This document shows, one piece after another, positions 1 to 6,720 of a stretch of DNA of 11,567 bases. Position numbers and translations under genes: made by a program. Source of the stretch: Opitutia bacterium (GTDB lineage: Bacteria; Verrucomicrobiota; Verrucomicrobiia; Opitutales; Seribacteraceae); assembly GCA_018646565.1 (NCBI GenBank), contig JABGUO010000441.1, forward strand, positions 1 to 11,567, read 5' to 3'. A model generated the notes under the pieces. That model had not been told where the DNA came from. It made no database searches and saw nothing but the letters and a program-made list of their open reading frames with translations. Positions within the stretch are counted from its first letter, which is position 1; each line of letters starts with the position of its first letter.

Positions 1-864
1 GGAACGAGGAGAAGACAGCACTTCTTGGGTAACCTCTTCTCCCGAATGGGTGGGCATACAATGCATAAAGAAGGAATTATCCTTGGCTTGGTTCAGTAAA
101 TCCTGAGTCACTTGATAACGGGCCATTTTTTTCTTCCGGTCATTTTCTTCTTTTTCATAGCCCATACTGACCCATACATCGGTATACAAAATATCTGCAT
201 TTTGTGCCGCTTCCTTGCAATCTTGGGTATATTTCCATCGGATCGGAAGGTTTGCATTTTTGCAGAAAGTTTCTATTTCCGGGGAGGGTTTAAATTCTTC
301 CGGTCCACTTAACCATATATCCATATCCCACAACGCACCGGCTAAAATCCAAGAATTCGCCATATTACAACTGGTATCCCCGAAGAAGGCCAGTTTTTTG
401 CCTTTTAATCCATTGTAAGGATTAAGAGACGAACCAGTTTTTTCTAGAATAGTCATACAGTCGGCGTAAATTTGGCAGGGATGAAGAAAATCAGTCAATG
501 CATTAATAACCGGTATTTCTGAATACTGTGCAAATTCCTTAATAATTTCATGTCCGTGCGCTCTTACAATTAAGCCATCTAGGAAACGGGATAGTACTTT
601 TGCGGTATCTTCAATACTTTCTCCCCGACCAATTTGAGTGCTCGAAAGATCCAGTAACACTGGATCGCCACCTAATTCTCGAATTCCTACCTCAAAGGAG
701 ACCTTGGTTCGAGTACTGTTTTTGTAAAATAACATTCCCCAACTTTGTCCCATTAAATCTTTAGTCGGTCGTAGTGCTCTATTTTTCTTATATTCAAAAG
801 CATTTTTGAACACAGATAAAATGTCTTCTTTTCCCAAATTATTTTCTTCTAAAAAATGTTTCAT
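1..864 (-). CDS. argF: Ornithine carbamoyltransferase, C-terminus cut off by the window edge
   Basis: Transfers the carbamoyl group of carbamoyl phosphate to ornithine, giving citrulline; cytoplasmic arginine biosynthesis. The 288 visible codons, read to base 1, contain the family motifs in order: STRT at residues 50-53 (carbamoyl phosphate), RAHGHE from 101, HPCQ at 128-131, a GDTSCNMANS segment at 162-171, the ornithine loop SMG at 233-235, and HCMP at 268-271 with the catalytic Cys. Full-length family members have roughly 300-315 residues, so only the last 15-25 should be missing. The ATG at 864 overlaps the argD stop as ATGA, which implies translational coupling; there is no Shine-Dalgarno sequence. 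It is the last visible gene of argCJBDF. SMG and HCMP favour ornithine over aspartate or acetylornithine as substrate. Confidence 0.95.
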   Translation of the reverse strand, partial: MKHFLEENNLGKEDILSVFKNAFEYKKNRALRPTKDLMGQSWGMLFYKNSTRTKVSFEVGIRELGGDPVLLDLSSTQIGRGESIEDTAKVLSRFLDGLIVRAHGHEIIKEFAQYSEIPVINALTDFLHPCQIYADCMTILEKTGSSLNPYNGLKGKKLAFFGDTSCNMANSWILAGALWDMDIWLSGPEEFKPSPEIETFCKNANLPIRWKYTQDCKEAAQNADILYTDVWVSMGYEKEENDRKKKMARYQVTQDLLNQAKDNSFFMHCMPTHSGEEVTQEVLSSPRS

Positions 865-2060
865 TTTTGTAATTCATGGTGAAATTCCTTCAGGGAATTC
901 TTCGTGATTTCAAGTGCTTCCTTTAATTCAGAATTGCAAATCGTAAGTGGAGGGAGAAAGCGAATTGCATTTCCGGCGGCTCCTACTACGAGCAGACCGT
1001 TTTGTCGAAGCTTTGTAATCAAGTCGTTTGGTGAATTCTGCATAACGAGGGCAAGCATTAACCCACGGCCTCTTACTTCCTTAATTAAATCCGGGTATTT
1101 ATTTTTGAGGTTTTCCAATTCTGATTGAAGGAATTCTCCATGCTTTTGAGTTTTATTAATCAGATCTTCTTTTTCAATGACATCCAGAACAGCATGTGCA
1201 GCAGAACAGGCGAGGGGGGAACCTCCAAAGGTGGTTCCGTGAGAACCCGGTTTAAAAATATCAGTCCATTTTTCCTTCAACCAAACTCCTCCAATCGGGA
1301 ATCCACCACCTAATCCCTTTGCCATCGCAACGGCATCTGGTTTTACGCCTGCTTTCTGAAATCCAAGAAATTCCCCAGTCCGACCAATTCCCGCCTGTAC
1401 TTCATCGAGCATAAAAAGGAGGTTTTTTTCTAAGCAAATTTCTTCGAGACCCTGTAAAAAAGAGTCAGAGGCAACCTGGATCCCTCCCTCCCCTTGAATC
1501 GACTCCACCATTATACCAATAGTTTGCTCGTCAATTTTGGCCTCAAATGCAGCAAGATCATTGAGAGGGGCAAATGAAAAACCTTCGAGGAGTGGCTCGA
1601 AGCCATTTCTGTATTTCGAGGAAGAAGTAGCGGATAGAGCCCCCATTGTTCTGCCATGAAATGCATTTTCGGCAACAATGAGCTTATGCTTTTTTTGACC
1701 GGGAACTTGATTTCCTGTTAATCTTGCAAATTTGATCAATGCTTCATTTGCTTCCGCACCACTGTTGCAAAAAAGCATTTTACCTGGGCCAATGTGAGCG
1801 ATTAATCTTTTCGCTAAGTTGATTTGTTGGGGGATTGAATAAAGATTGGAGCAATGCACCAGTTGTTTGGCCTGATTACTGACTGAATCAATCCAATGTT
1901 CATGGCTATGTCCAATATTGGTTACTGCAATTCCGGATGTGAAATCAAGGAATTTTGTACCGCTTGAGTCCCATAAGTATGAACCCTCTCCTTTTACAAT
2001 CTCCAACGGGGGTGGACCGTAGTTGCTTATTAAGTATTTACTTTGCTCTAAAACGCTCAC
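861..2060 (-). CDS. argD: Acetylornithine aminotransferase
   Basis: PLP-dependent class III aminotransferase that converts N-acetylglutamate semialdehyde to N-acetylornithine using glutamate. The 399-residue length is normal. Visible motifs are NSGAEANE at 99-106 (cofactor phosphate region), AFHGRT at 133-138, ESIQGEGG at 186-193, LDEVQAGIGRTG at 218-229 with the PLP-contacting Asp219, the Schiff-base Lys248 in MAKGLGGG, and GTTFGGSPLAC at 275-285. The start is GTG (2060-2058), five bases after the argB stop, with no ribosome binding site; no better in-frame start was seen. The stop overlaps the argF start as ATGA. Like other ArgD proteins it could also act on succinyl-diaminopimelate in lysine synthesis, but the sequence does not decide this. 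The operon position makes the arginine role very likely. Confidence 0.96.
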   Translation of the reverse strand: MSVLEQSKYLISNYGPPPLEIVKGEGSYLWDSSGTKFLDFTSGIAVTNIGHSHEHWIDSVSNQAKQLVHCSNLYSIPQQINLAKRLIAHIGPGKMLFCNSGAEANEALIKFARLTGNQVPGQKKHKLIVAENAFHGRTMGALSATSSSKYRNGFEPLLEGFSFAPLNDLAAFEAKIDEQTIGIMVESIQGEGGIQVASDSFLQGLEEICLEKNLLFMLDEVQAGIGRTGEFLGFQKAGVKPDAVAMAKGLGGGFPIGGVWLKEKWTDIFKPGSHGTTFGGSPLACSAAHAVLDVIEKEDLINKTQKHGEFLQSELENLKNKYPDLIKEVRGRGLMLALVMQNSPNDLITKLRQNGLLVVGAAGNAIRFLPPLTICNSELKEALEITKNSLKEFHHELQK

Positions 2061-2065
2061 GGGAA

Positions 2066-2941
2066 TTAATGGGAATGTACAATTTCAGTACCAATTCCTT
2101 CATCGGTAAAGATTTCAAGAAGAATACTATGGGCAAGCCGACCATCAATAAAATGCACACGGTTAACACCCGCATTTAATGCCTGAACCGCACTATTGAC
2201 CTTTGGCAGCATTCCTTGGGCAATTACTCCCTCCTGCTTGAGTGGTTCGACCTGATCAATTGCAAGACTGGATAGCAGGCTGCTTGGATCTTTTGGGTTT
2301 TGCAGAAGACCTGGCACATCGGAGAGGTAGACTAACCTTCTTGCTTTCAGGGCAATTGCAACTTGAGCGGCTGCAGTATCCGCATTTATGTTGTAGCACT
2401 GACCCTGCTGGTCCGATGCAGTGGAAGAAATTATGGGCATAGAACCGGCATCGAGTGCCTGTAGTATCGGGCCAGTATTAACGGATTGAATTTCACCCAC
2501 ATAGCCAAGTTCGGAACTGTGCGGAAGCTTAGTGCAGGCTAAAATTTCTTTTCCGGCTATTCTTTGCACATCACAATCATAGCGAGCCACAAAAGAAGCA
2601 ACTTCTTGGTTCACCGATCCATTTAAAACCTCATCCACAACTTCGATTGATTGTTTATCAGTGACTCGCAATCCATCAATAAATTGTGCTTCAATTCCTT
2701 TTTCTGTGAGAACCCGGGTAACTGCTTTACCTCCTCCATGAACCACTACTACTTGAATCCCTAAAAAACTGAGTAGAACGAGATCCTGGGCAACACGCGA
2801 ACGAACTTCAGGATCGGGGGAATCCATAAAACTCCCCCCATATTTAATTACAAAAATTGATCCTCGAAACCTCCTTACATAAGGCAATGCTTCGACTAGG
2901 ATACTTGCTTTTCTTTTACTTTCTTCTACCTCAAGCATCAT
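2066..2941 (-). CDS. argB: Acetylglutamate kinase, probably arginine-inhibited type
   Basis: Phosphorylates N-acetylglutamate with ATP; second step of arginine synthesis. It is an amino-acid kinase fold protein of 291 residues. Visible are KYGGS with Lys33 at 33-37, the glycine loop HGGGK at 68-72, the NINADTAAA segment at 184-192, the nucleotide-side SDVPGL at 207-212 and GMLPKVNSA at 243-251. Before the kinase core there is a helix-prone segment of about 25 residues (ESKRKASILVEALPYVRRF), and the C-terminus has HSILLEIFT followed by GIGTEI. Hexameric, arginine-sensitive kinases have such an N-terminal helix, and the short E. coli enzyme (258 residues) lacks it, so feedback inhibition is inferred. 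The start overlaps the argJ stop as ATGA; a second ATG follows directly. Confidence 0.96.
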   Translation of the reverse strand: MMLEVEESKRKASILVEALPYVRRFRGSIFVIKYGGSFMDSPDPEVRSRVAQDLVLLSFLGIQVVVVHGGGKAVTRVLTEKGIEAQFIDGLRVTDKQSIEVVDEVLNGSVNQEVASFVARYDCDVQRIAGKEILACTKLPHSSELGYVGEIQSVNTGPILQALDAGSMPIISSTASDQQGQCYNINADTAAAQVAIALKARRLVYLSDVPGLLQNPKDPSSLLSSLAIDQVEPLKQEGVIAQGMLPKVNSAVQALNAGVNRVHFIDGRLAHSILLEIFTDEGIGTEIVHSH

Positions 2942-4158
2942 TCGCTCTTATTGAAGTTTACATATTCCTCGCTCAAATCATTGCTCCAAATTTCTCCCTC
3001 TGCTCGTCCCATATTTAAATCTAAAGTAATAGTGAATTCATCGGAAGAAACGATTTTTTTCCAATTTGCCTTATTTTCAATTAAAGGTGTCCCTTTGGAG
3101 AGCACAGGAGTTTCGTTGTAAAACATAGTAATCTTCTCAAAGGATAAGCCTACTTTTGAATAGCCAGCCGCGTCCACTACTCGACCCCAATTCGGGTCAG
3201 AGCCATACCAGGAAGTTTTTACTAAGAGTGAATTGGCAATGCAGCGAGCCACTTTTAAAGCTGATTTAGAATCTTTTGCACCTTTGATTCTCACTTTTAC
3301 AAATTTAGAAACCTTTTCCCCGTCTGTTACACATTTTCTAGCTAAGCAGGAGCAAACTGCATTCACTGCATCCGTGAATTCCCGTTGAACGGCGTTTGTT
3401 TCTTCCTCCAATTTAATGCCCGAATTTCCATTGGCGAGCAGAAGGACCGTGTCATTGGTGCTCATGTCTCCATCAATTGTAATTCGATTGAAAGAATTCT
3501 CCACCGCATCCTTTAGAATTTTTTGCAATGTAGAGCTCGGAGCAAAAATATCTGTAGTCAGGAATGCTAACATGGTAGCCATGTTAGGCTCGATCATACC
3601 CGCTCCCTTGACGACGCCTCCAATAGTTATTTCTCCCCGTGAACATTCGATTTTCGCGGAGCATGACTTGGTGCAGGTATCAGAAGTTAGAATCGCTTCC
3701 TGGAAAGCTCGTGCACCATCACACTCGTCCTTGATGTCCTCGCTTGCATCTCTAATTCCTGTGGTAAGACGACTCATGGGCAGTGGAACTCCAATTCTTC
3801 CTGTTGAGCAGACAAGGACCTCCTTAGAATGGATGTTTAAATGTCTTGCTACCTCCGAGGCCATTTTTTGGGTATCTAGTTCTCCCTGTTTTCCGGTACA
3901 GGCATTTGCATTGCCACTATTTGCAACAATAGCATGAAAAGTGGAACCTGATTCGGTTATCAATTTTTTGGAATACCGAACGGGAGCAGCTTGAATGTCA
4001 TTTGTTGTAAATACTCCTGCTCCGTGGCATGGCTTTTGGGAGTAGATTATTCCGAGGTCTAATTTAGCATTTCTTGCCCCCTTGACATCGCAGTGAACGC
4101 CCGAACAAAAGAAGCCCATTGGTTCTGTAAGAGCATCCCCATTTTCATAAAATTTCAT
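2938..4158 (-). CDS. argJ: Glutamate N-acetyltransferase / ornithine acetyltransferase
   Basis: Moves the acetyl group from N-acetylornithine back to glutamate, making the pathway cyclic; some homologues also use acetyl-CoA. The 406-residue proprotein belongs to the Ntn-hydrolase-like family that self-cleaves into two chains. The cleavage site and nucleophile are Thr195 in PNMATML (191-197). Thr119-Gly120 match the oxyanion hole, and Lys184 in KGAGMI lies 11 residues before Thr195, as in the family. DGDMSTNDT is at 229-237 and DPNWGR at 321-326. The usual DGEGATK motif reads DGEKVSK at 279-285 and keeps the Glu. It is one of the few genes here with an upstream AAGGAG, within the argC 3' end; its start overlaps the argC stop (ATGA). 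Whether it is bifunctional cannot be told from sequence; no argA is visible in this window. Confidence 0.96.
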   Translation of the reverse strand: MKFYENGDALTEPMGFFCSGVHCDVKGARNAKLDLGIIYSQKPCHGAGVFTTNDIQAAPVRYSKKLITESGSTFHAIVANSGNANACTGKQGELDTQKMASEVARHLNIHSKEVLVCSTGRIGVPLPMSRLTTGIRDASEDIKDECDGARAFQEAILTSDTCTKSCSAKIECSRGEITIGGVVKGAGMIEPNMATMLAFLTTDIFAPSSTLQKILKDAVENSFNRITIDGDMSTNDTVLLLANGNSGIKLEEETNAVQREFTDAVNAVCSCLARKCVTDGEKVSKFVKVRIKGAKDSKSALKVARCIANSLLVKTSWYGSDPNWGRVVDAAGYSKVGLSFEKITMFYNETPVLSKGTPLIENKANWKKIVSSDEFTITLDLNMGRAEGEIWSNDLSEEYVNFNKSE

Positions 4159-5183
4159 GGAAGTCCCTCTCCTTCGTCATACCCTTGGCATATATTCATT
4201 GCCTGTATGGCTTGTCCCCCAGCTCCTTTAAGCAAGTTGTCTTCTGCTGAACAAATGATGAAACGATCAGTCCTTGGGTCATGATTGACAGAAAGATCAA
4301 TCCGGTTTGTGCCGACCACATGAGACACATCTGGAAATTCCCCCTCCTCCAATAAATGAACAAATTTTCGCCCCCTGTAAAAATCGTTCCAACAATCCCA
4401 TACCTGTTTTCTGGTTGAACCCGCTTTTGCCCGAGCTGAAATGGTGGAACAAATTCCCCGGTTCATTGGAGCTAAGTGGGGATGGAAGGAGATGATAATC
4501 TTGTTTGTTACCGCAAGAGATAATTGTTCTTCAATTTCTGATAAATGTCGATGTTTGGGCAGTCCATAGGCACTCGCACTTTCATTTCTTTCGCAATAAA
4601 GCAGTTTTTCGGAGGCAGTCCTTCCCGCTCCACTCACACCGCTCATGCTATTGGCTACGATATCATTCTCTTCAATCAATTGATCCTTAAGAAGGGGGAA
4701 AAGAGGAATCAAAATACTGGTTGGATAGCAACCAGGAGAGGCAATTAAAGGAGAGTCATCCCATGTGAAGGAATGGATTTCAGGCAGTCCATAGGTGGCT
4801 TTTTTAAGCCATTCTGGGGCAGGGTGGGGCGTTCCGTAAAATTCTTCGTAACATTCGGGAGTGAGTAGTCGGAAATCTGCGGATAAATCAATTACTTTTT
4901 TCCCTGCCTCAAGTAGTGGTATCGCATAAGATGCTGCCGTACCGTGAGGGAGTGCAAGAAAGAAGAGTTCGCATTTCGAGTTTTTAGAAAGTTCTTCAAT
5001 ACTGGGATTGGTAAAAACCAGCCCCTTTGTTTTTCCTCTTAAATTCGGAATGCAGGACTCAACGGTTTTTCCCGAATATGCTCTGGATGTTACCTCTACC
5101 AGATTGATTTTCGGGTGCTGAATAAGTAAGGATACAAGTTGCCTACCGGAATATCCCGATGCACCTACAACTGTTGCGTTCAT
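4155..5183 (-). CDS. argC: N-acetyl-gamma-glutamyl-phosphate reductase
   Basis: NADPH-dependent reduction of N-acetylglutamyl-5-phosphate to the semialdehyde; third step of arginine synthesis. The 342-residue length is normal. The N-terminal nucleotide motif GASGYSG is at 7-13, the catalytic Cys152 lies in SPGCYPT, the conserved KHRHLSEIE segment with the catalytic His is at 210-218, and the C-terminal GAGGQAIQAMN is at 320-330. It is the first gene of argCJBDF and is separated from rpsI by an intrinsic terminator, so it should have its own promoter. The ATG at 5183 has no Shine-Dalgarno sequence, and the upstream bases read TATA directly into ATG. The 3' end overlaps argJ as ATGA. Confidence 0.97.
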   Translation of the reverse strand: MNATVVGASGYSGRQLVSLLIQHPKINLVEVTSRAYSGKTVESCIPNLRGKTKGLVFTNPSIEELSKNSKCELFFLALPHGTAASYAIPLLEAGKKVIDLSADFRLLTPECYEEFYGTPHPAPEWLKKATYGLPEIHSFTWDDSPLIASPGCYPTSILIPLFPLLKDQLIEENDIVANSMSGVSGAGRTASEKLLYCERNESASAYGLPKHRHLSEIEEQLSLAVTNKIIISFHPHLAPMNRGICSTISARAKAGSTRKQVWDCWNDFYRGRKFVHLLEEGEFPDVSHVVGTNRIDLSVNHDPRTDRFIICSAEDNLLKGAGGQAIQAMNICQGYDEGEGLP

Positions 5184-5194
5184 TATAGTGAAAT

Positions 5195-5223
5195 AAAATA
5201 GTTTGTGCTAATTAAAAAAACAA
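5195..5223 (-). promoter_or_regulatory. Candidate promoter of the arg operon
   Basis: Reading the minus strand, TTGTTT (5223-5218) is followed after exactly 17 bases by TATTTT (5200-5195). A start about 7 bases later would fall near 5188 and leave a leader of only about five bases before the argC ATG. The -35 lies on the last base of the upstream terminator stem and its T-run. Both hexamers are imperfect (3-4 of 6 matches). A better TATAAT-like string (5187-5182) overlaps the ATG itself and is too far downstream to serve argC. Confidence 0.35.
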
Positions 5224-5251
5224 ACCCCTCGGTTGGAGTTCCGAGGGGTTT
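5214..5251 (-). terminator. Intrinsic terminator after rplM-rpsI
   Basis: An 11-bp perfect stem (5251-5241 paired with 5232-5222, AAACCCCTCGG and its complement) with an 8-base loop is followed on the minus strand by G and seven T (5220-5214). The strong GC stem plus the T-run is the classical factor-independent form. It lies 23 bases past the rpsI stop and isolates ribosomal transcription from the arg operon. Confidence 0.93.
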
Positions 5252-5274
5252 TGTTAAAGAGAATAAAAGAGTTT

Positions 5275-5679
5275 CTATCGTTTTGAGAATTGGAATCTTT
5301 TTCTGGCCCCTGGTTGTCCAGGTTTTTTCCGCTCGAGTTTTCGTGGATCTCGTCGCATGTGTCCGTCTTTTTTAAGAGGAACACGAAGCTCGGGATCCAT
5401 TTTTTCTAAAGCACGAGATAAACCATGCCGGATTGCTCCTGCTTGTCCTGCACTACCACCACCAGAAACATTGACTGTTATATCCACTCCGCCCACCATA
5501 TCTACGGAAGCAAGAGGTGATAACACAATTTTTCGTGATTCCTCAGTGGAGCAGTAATCGGAGTATTCTTTTCCGTTGATCAGGAAAGTCCCTGTGCCTT
5601 CTTTAATTCGGACACGGGCGGAACTTGTTTTTCTTCTGCCTGTGGCAATAAATTCAGTGGTGGAAGTTTTGGCACTCAT
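5275..5679 (-). CDS. rpsI: 30S ribosomal protein S9
   Basis: Small-subunit protein whose C-terminal tail reaches the P-site tRNA. The 134 residues include ATGRRKTSSARV at 12-23, SGGGSAGQAGAIRHG at 71-85 (family signature), RRDPRKLERKK at 109-119, and the invariant SKR end at 132-134. The tail before it, GQPGARKRFQF, is the form I associate with Verrucomicrobiota-type S9, though that is from memory. It lies 12 bases after rplM, the universal L13-S9 pair, and is followed by a strong terminator. No Shine-Dalgarno sequence precedes the ATG. Confidence 0.98.
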   Translation of the reverse strand: MSAKTSTTEFIATGRRKTSSARVRIKEGTGTFLINGKEYSDYCSTEESRKIVLSPLASVDMVGGVDITVNVSGGGSAGQAGAIRHGLSRALEKMDPELRVPLKKDGHMRRDPRKLERKKPGQPGARKRFQFSKR

Positions 5680-5691
5680 AAAATAAATAGA

Positions 5692-6120
5692 TTAACTTGC
5701 TAATGGAGTCGGTTGTTGAGCGGAATGCGGATGTTCTTCTCCGCGGTATACTTTGAGTTTGGTCAGCATGCGATCTGCAAGTTTGTTTTTGGGCAACATA
5801 CCCTTTACCGCATTCATGATAATAAATTCTGGTCTCTTCTTACGAAAGTCTGCTACATTACGGTATTTTTCGCCTCCCATGTAGCCACTGTAAAACATGT
5901 ACTTCTTCTGTTCTTCCTTGGCTCCAGTGAGCTTGACTTTGTCTGCGTTAATAACGATTACATAGTCACCTGTGTCCACATGAGGAGTGTAGGTGGGTTT
6001 GTCGCGACCGCGGAGTGAATTAGCGATAGACACTGCGAGTCTACCAAGAATTTGATCTTTTGCATCCACAATTCTCCACCCGTGGGTGGTTGTTTCAGCT
6101 TTGGCAAGAGTTGTTTTCAT
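5692..6120 (-). CDS. rplM: 50S ribosomal protein L13
   Basis: Early-assembling 23S rRNA-binding protein. The 142 residues are typical in length. Visible are WRIVDAKDQILGRLA at 15-29, GDYVIVINADKVKLTG at 51-66, the signature AVKGMLPKNKL at 104-114, and HPHSAQQP at 130-137. It is the first gene of the rplM-rpsI operon, 89 bases after the preceding lipoprotein gene. The leader has a candidate promoter and a 10-bp AAAAGCTTTT palindrome (6134-6143), but I see no elaborate autoregulatory structure. There is no Shine-Dalgarno sequence before the ATG. Confidence 0.98.
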   Translation of the reverse strand: MKTTLAKAETTTHGWRIVDAKDQILGRLAVSIANSLRGRDKPTYTPHVDTGDYVIVINADKVKLTGAKEEQKKYMFYSGYMGGEKYRNVADFRKKRPEFIIMNAVKGMLPKNKLADRMLTKLKVYRGEEHPHSAQQPTPLAS

Positions 6121-6144
6121 GTTAGATTTGGAGAAAAGCTTTTA

Positions 6145-6173
6145 AATAAAACAAAATATGTATCGTTCGTCAA
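6145..6173 (-). promoter_or_regulatory. Candidate promoter of rplM-rpsI
   Basis: On the minus strand, TTGACG (6173-6168, 5 of 6 consensus bases) and TTTATT (6150-6145, 4 of 6) are 17 bases apart. A start near 6138 would give a leader of about 18 bases. A TTCCCCCCTAAT element sits 14 bases upstream of the -35 (6188-6199) and recurs upstream of htpG. Confidence 0.45.
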
Positions 6174-6209
6174 CTGAACAATCATTTATTAGGGGGGAAT
6201 TCGTAAGGG

Positions 6210-6608
6210 TTAAAATTGACCAGAGCCAAGATCACTTAAAGTTTGGTCATAAAACTTCCGTCCATAACCCATTACCCTGTCCGTATTATCAAACACAACT
6301 GGCATATATCTTTGCTCAATATCTTTATTAGCTAGAGTACCCTCGTTACCACCTTTACGGATTTTGTAAAACCAAGCACTTCCCCAATCGTAGCCTTCAA
6401 CATAATTTGCGATACCAGCGAGTTCAAAAACCTGTCCTTTGGTCATGCCAACTGCAAGCCCCATCAGGCTTTCAATATTTTCCTTAATTTCGCCATCATC
6501 CTTGGCAAAAGGATTGGAACCTCCTCGAGTACAAGAAGAGAATGAAAAGAATAAAGAAGTGGAAATTATTCCTAAAAGAATACGAAAGTGTAAGGGTAAA
6601 CGATTCAT
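6210..6608 (-). CDS. Small lipoprotein with SmpA/DUF3192-like domain
   Basis: This 132-residue protein has a lipoprotein signal: basic start (MNR), hydrophobic stretch at about 9-22, then FSSC with the likely lipidated Cys26. The -3 residue is Phe rather than the usual Leu, so lipidation is likely but not certain. After a Gly/Ser linker the mature part resembles the SmpA/OmlA (BamE-like) and DUF3192 fold: LAVGMTKGQVFELAG at 51-65, a WGSAWFYKI strand at 75-83, and MPVVFDNTDRVMGYG at 102-116. BamE helps the outer-membrane beta-barrel machine; DUF3192 proteins have no settled role. It is probably monocistronic, between htpG and rplM. Outer-membrane location is inferred; the exact family needs a profile search. 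Confidence 0.8.
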   Translation of the reverse strand: MNRLPLHFRILLGIISTSLFFSFSSCTRGGSNPFAKDDGEIKENIESLMGLAVGMTKGQVFELAGIANYVEGYDWGSAWFYKIRKGGNEGTLANKDIEQRYMPVVFDNTDRVMGYGRKFYDQTLSDLGSGQF

Positions 6609-6673
6609 GTTGGGAATTTATTCATGCTTTTAAAAATTTCGCAATATCAATTTTTTAAATTAAATCGATCTAC

Positions 6674-6715
6674 ATTTCACAATTCTTCTCCATACCGAGC
6701 GGAATTATGTGAAAT
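6674..6715. repeat. Inverted repeat just after htpG
   Basis: ATTTCACA (6674-6681) and TGTGAAAT (6708-6715) are perfect inverted copies. Four more pairs inside (ATTC 6682-6685 with GAAT 6702-6705) extend the stem across a two-base TA bulge, giving about 12 bp around a 16-base loop. It starts five bases past the htpG stop. There is no T-run after it on the minus strand, so it is not a classical terminator. It could protect the htpG mRNA 3' end or be an operator for the lipoprotein gene. Confidence 0.5.
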
Positions 6716-6720
6716 ATCGC

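Noticed and set aside
3416..3937. A 173-codon open frame on the plus strand inside argJ
   Set aside because: It lies fully antisense to a clearly identified argJ with intact motifs; it has no family resemblance and is a codon-bias shadow.
5184..5274. ARG box or arginine leader peptide before argC
   Set aside because: No TNTGAAT-type palindrome is present and no short ORF fits in the 38 bases after the terminator.
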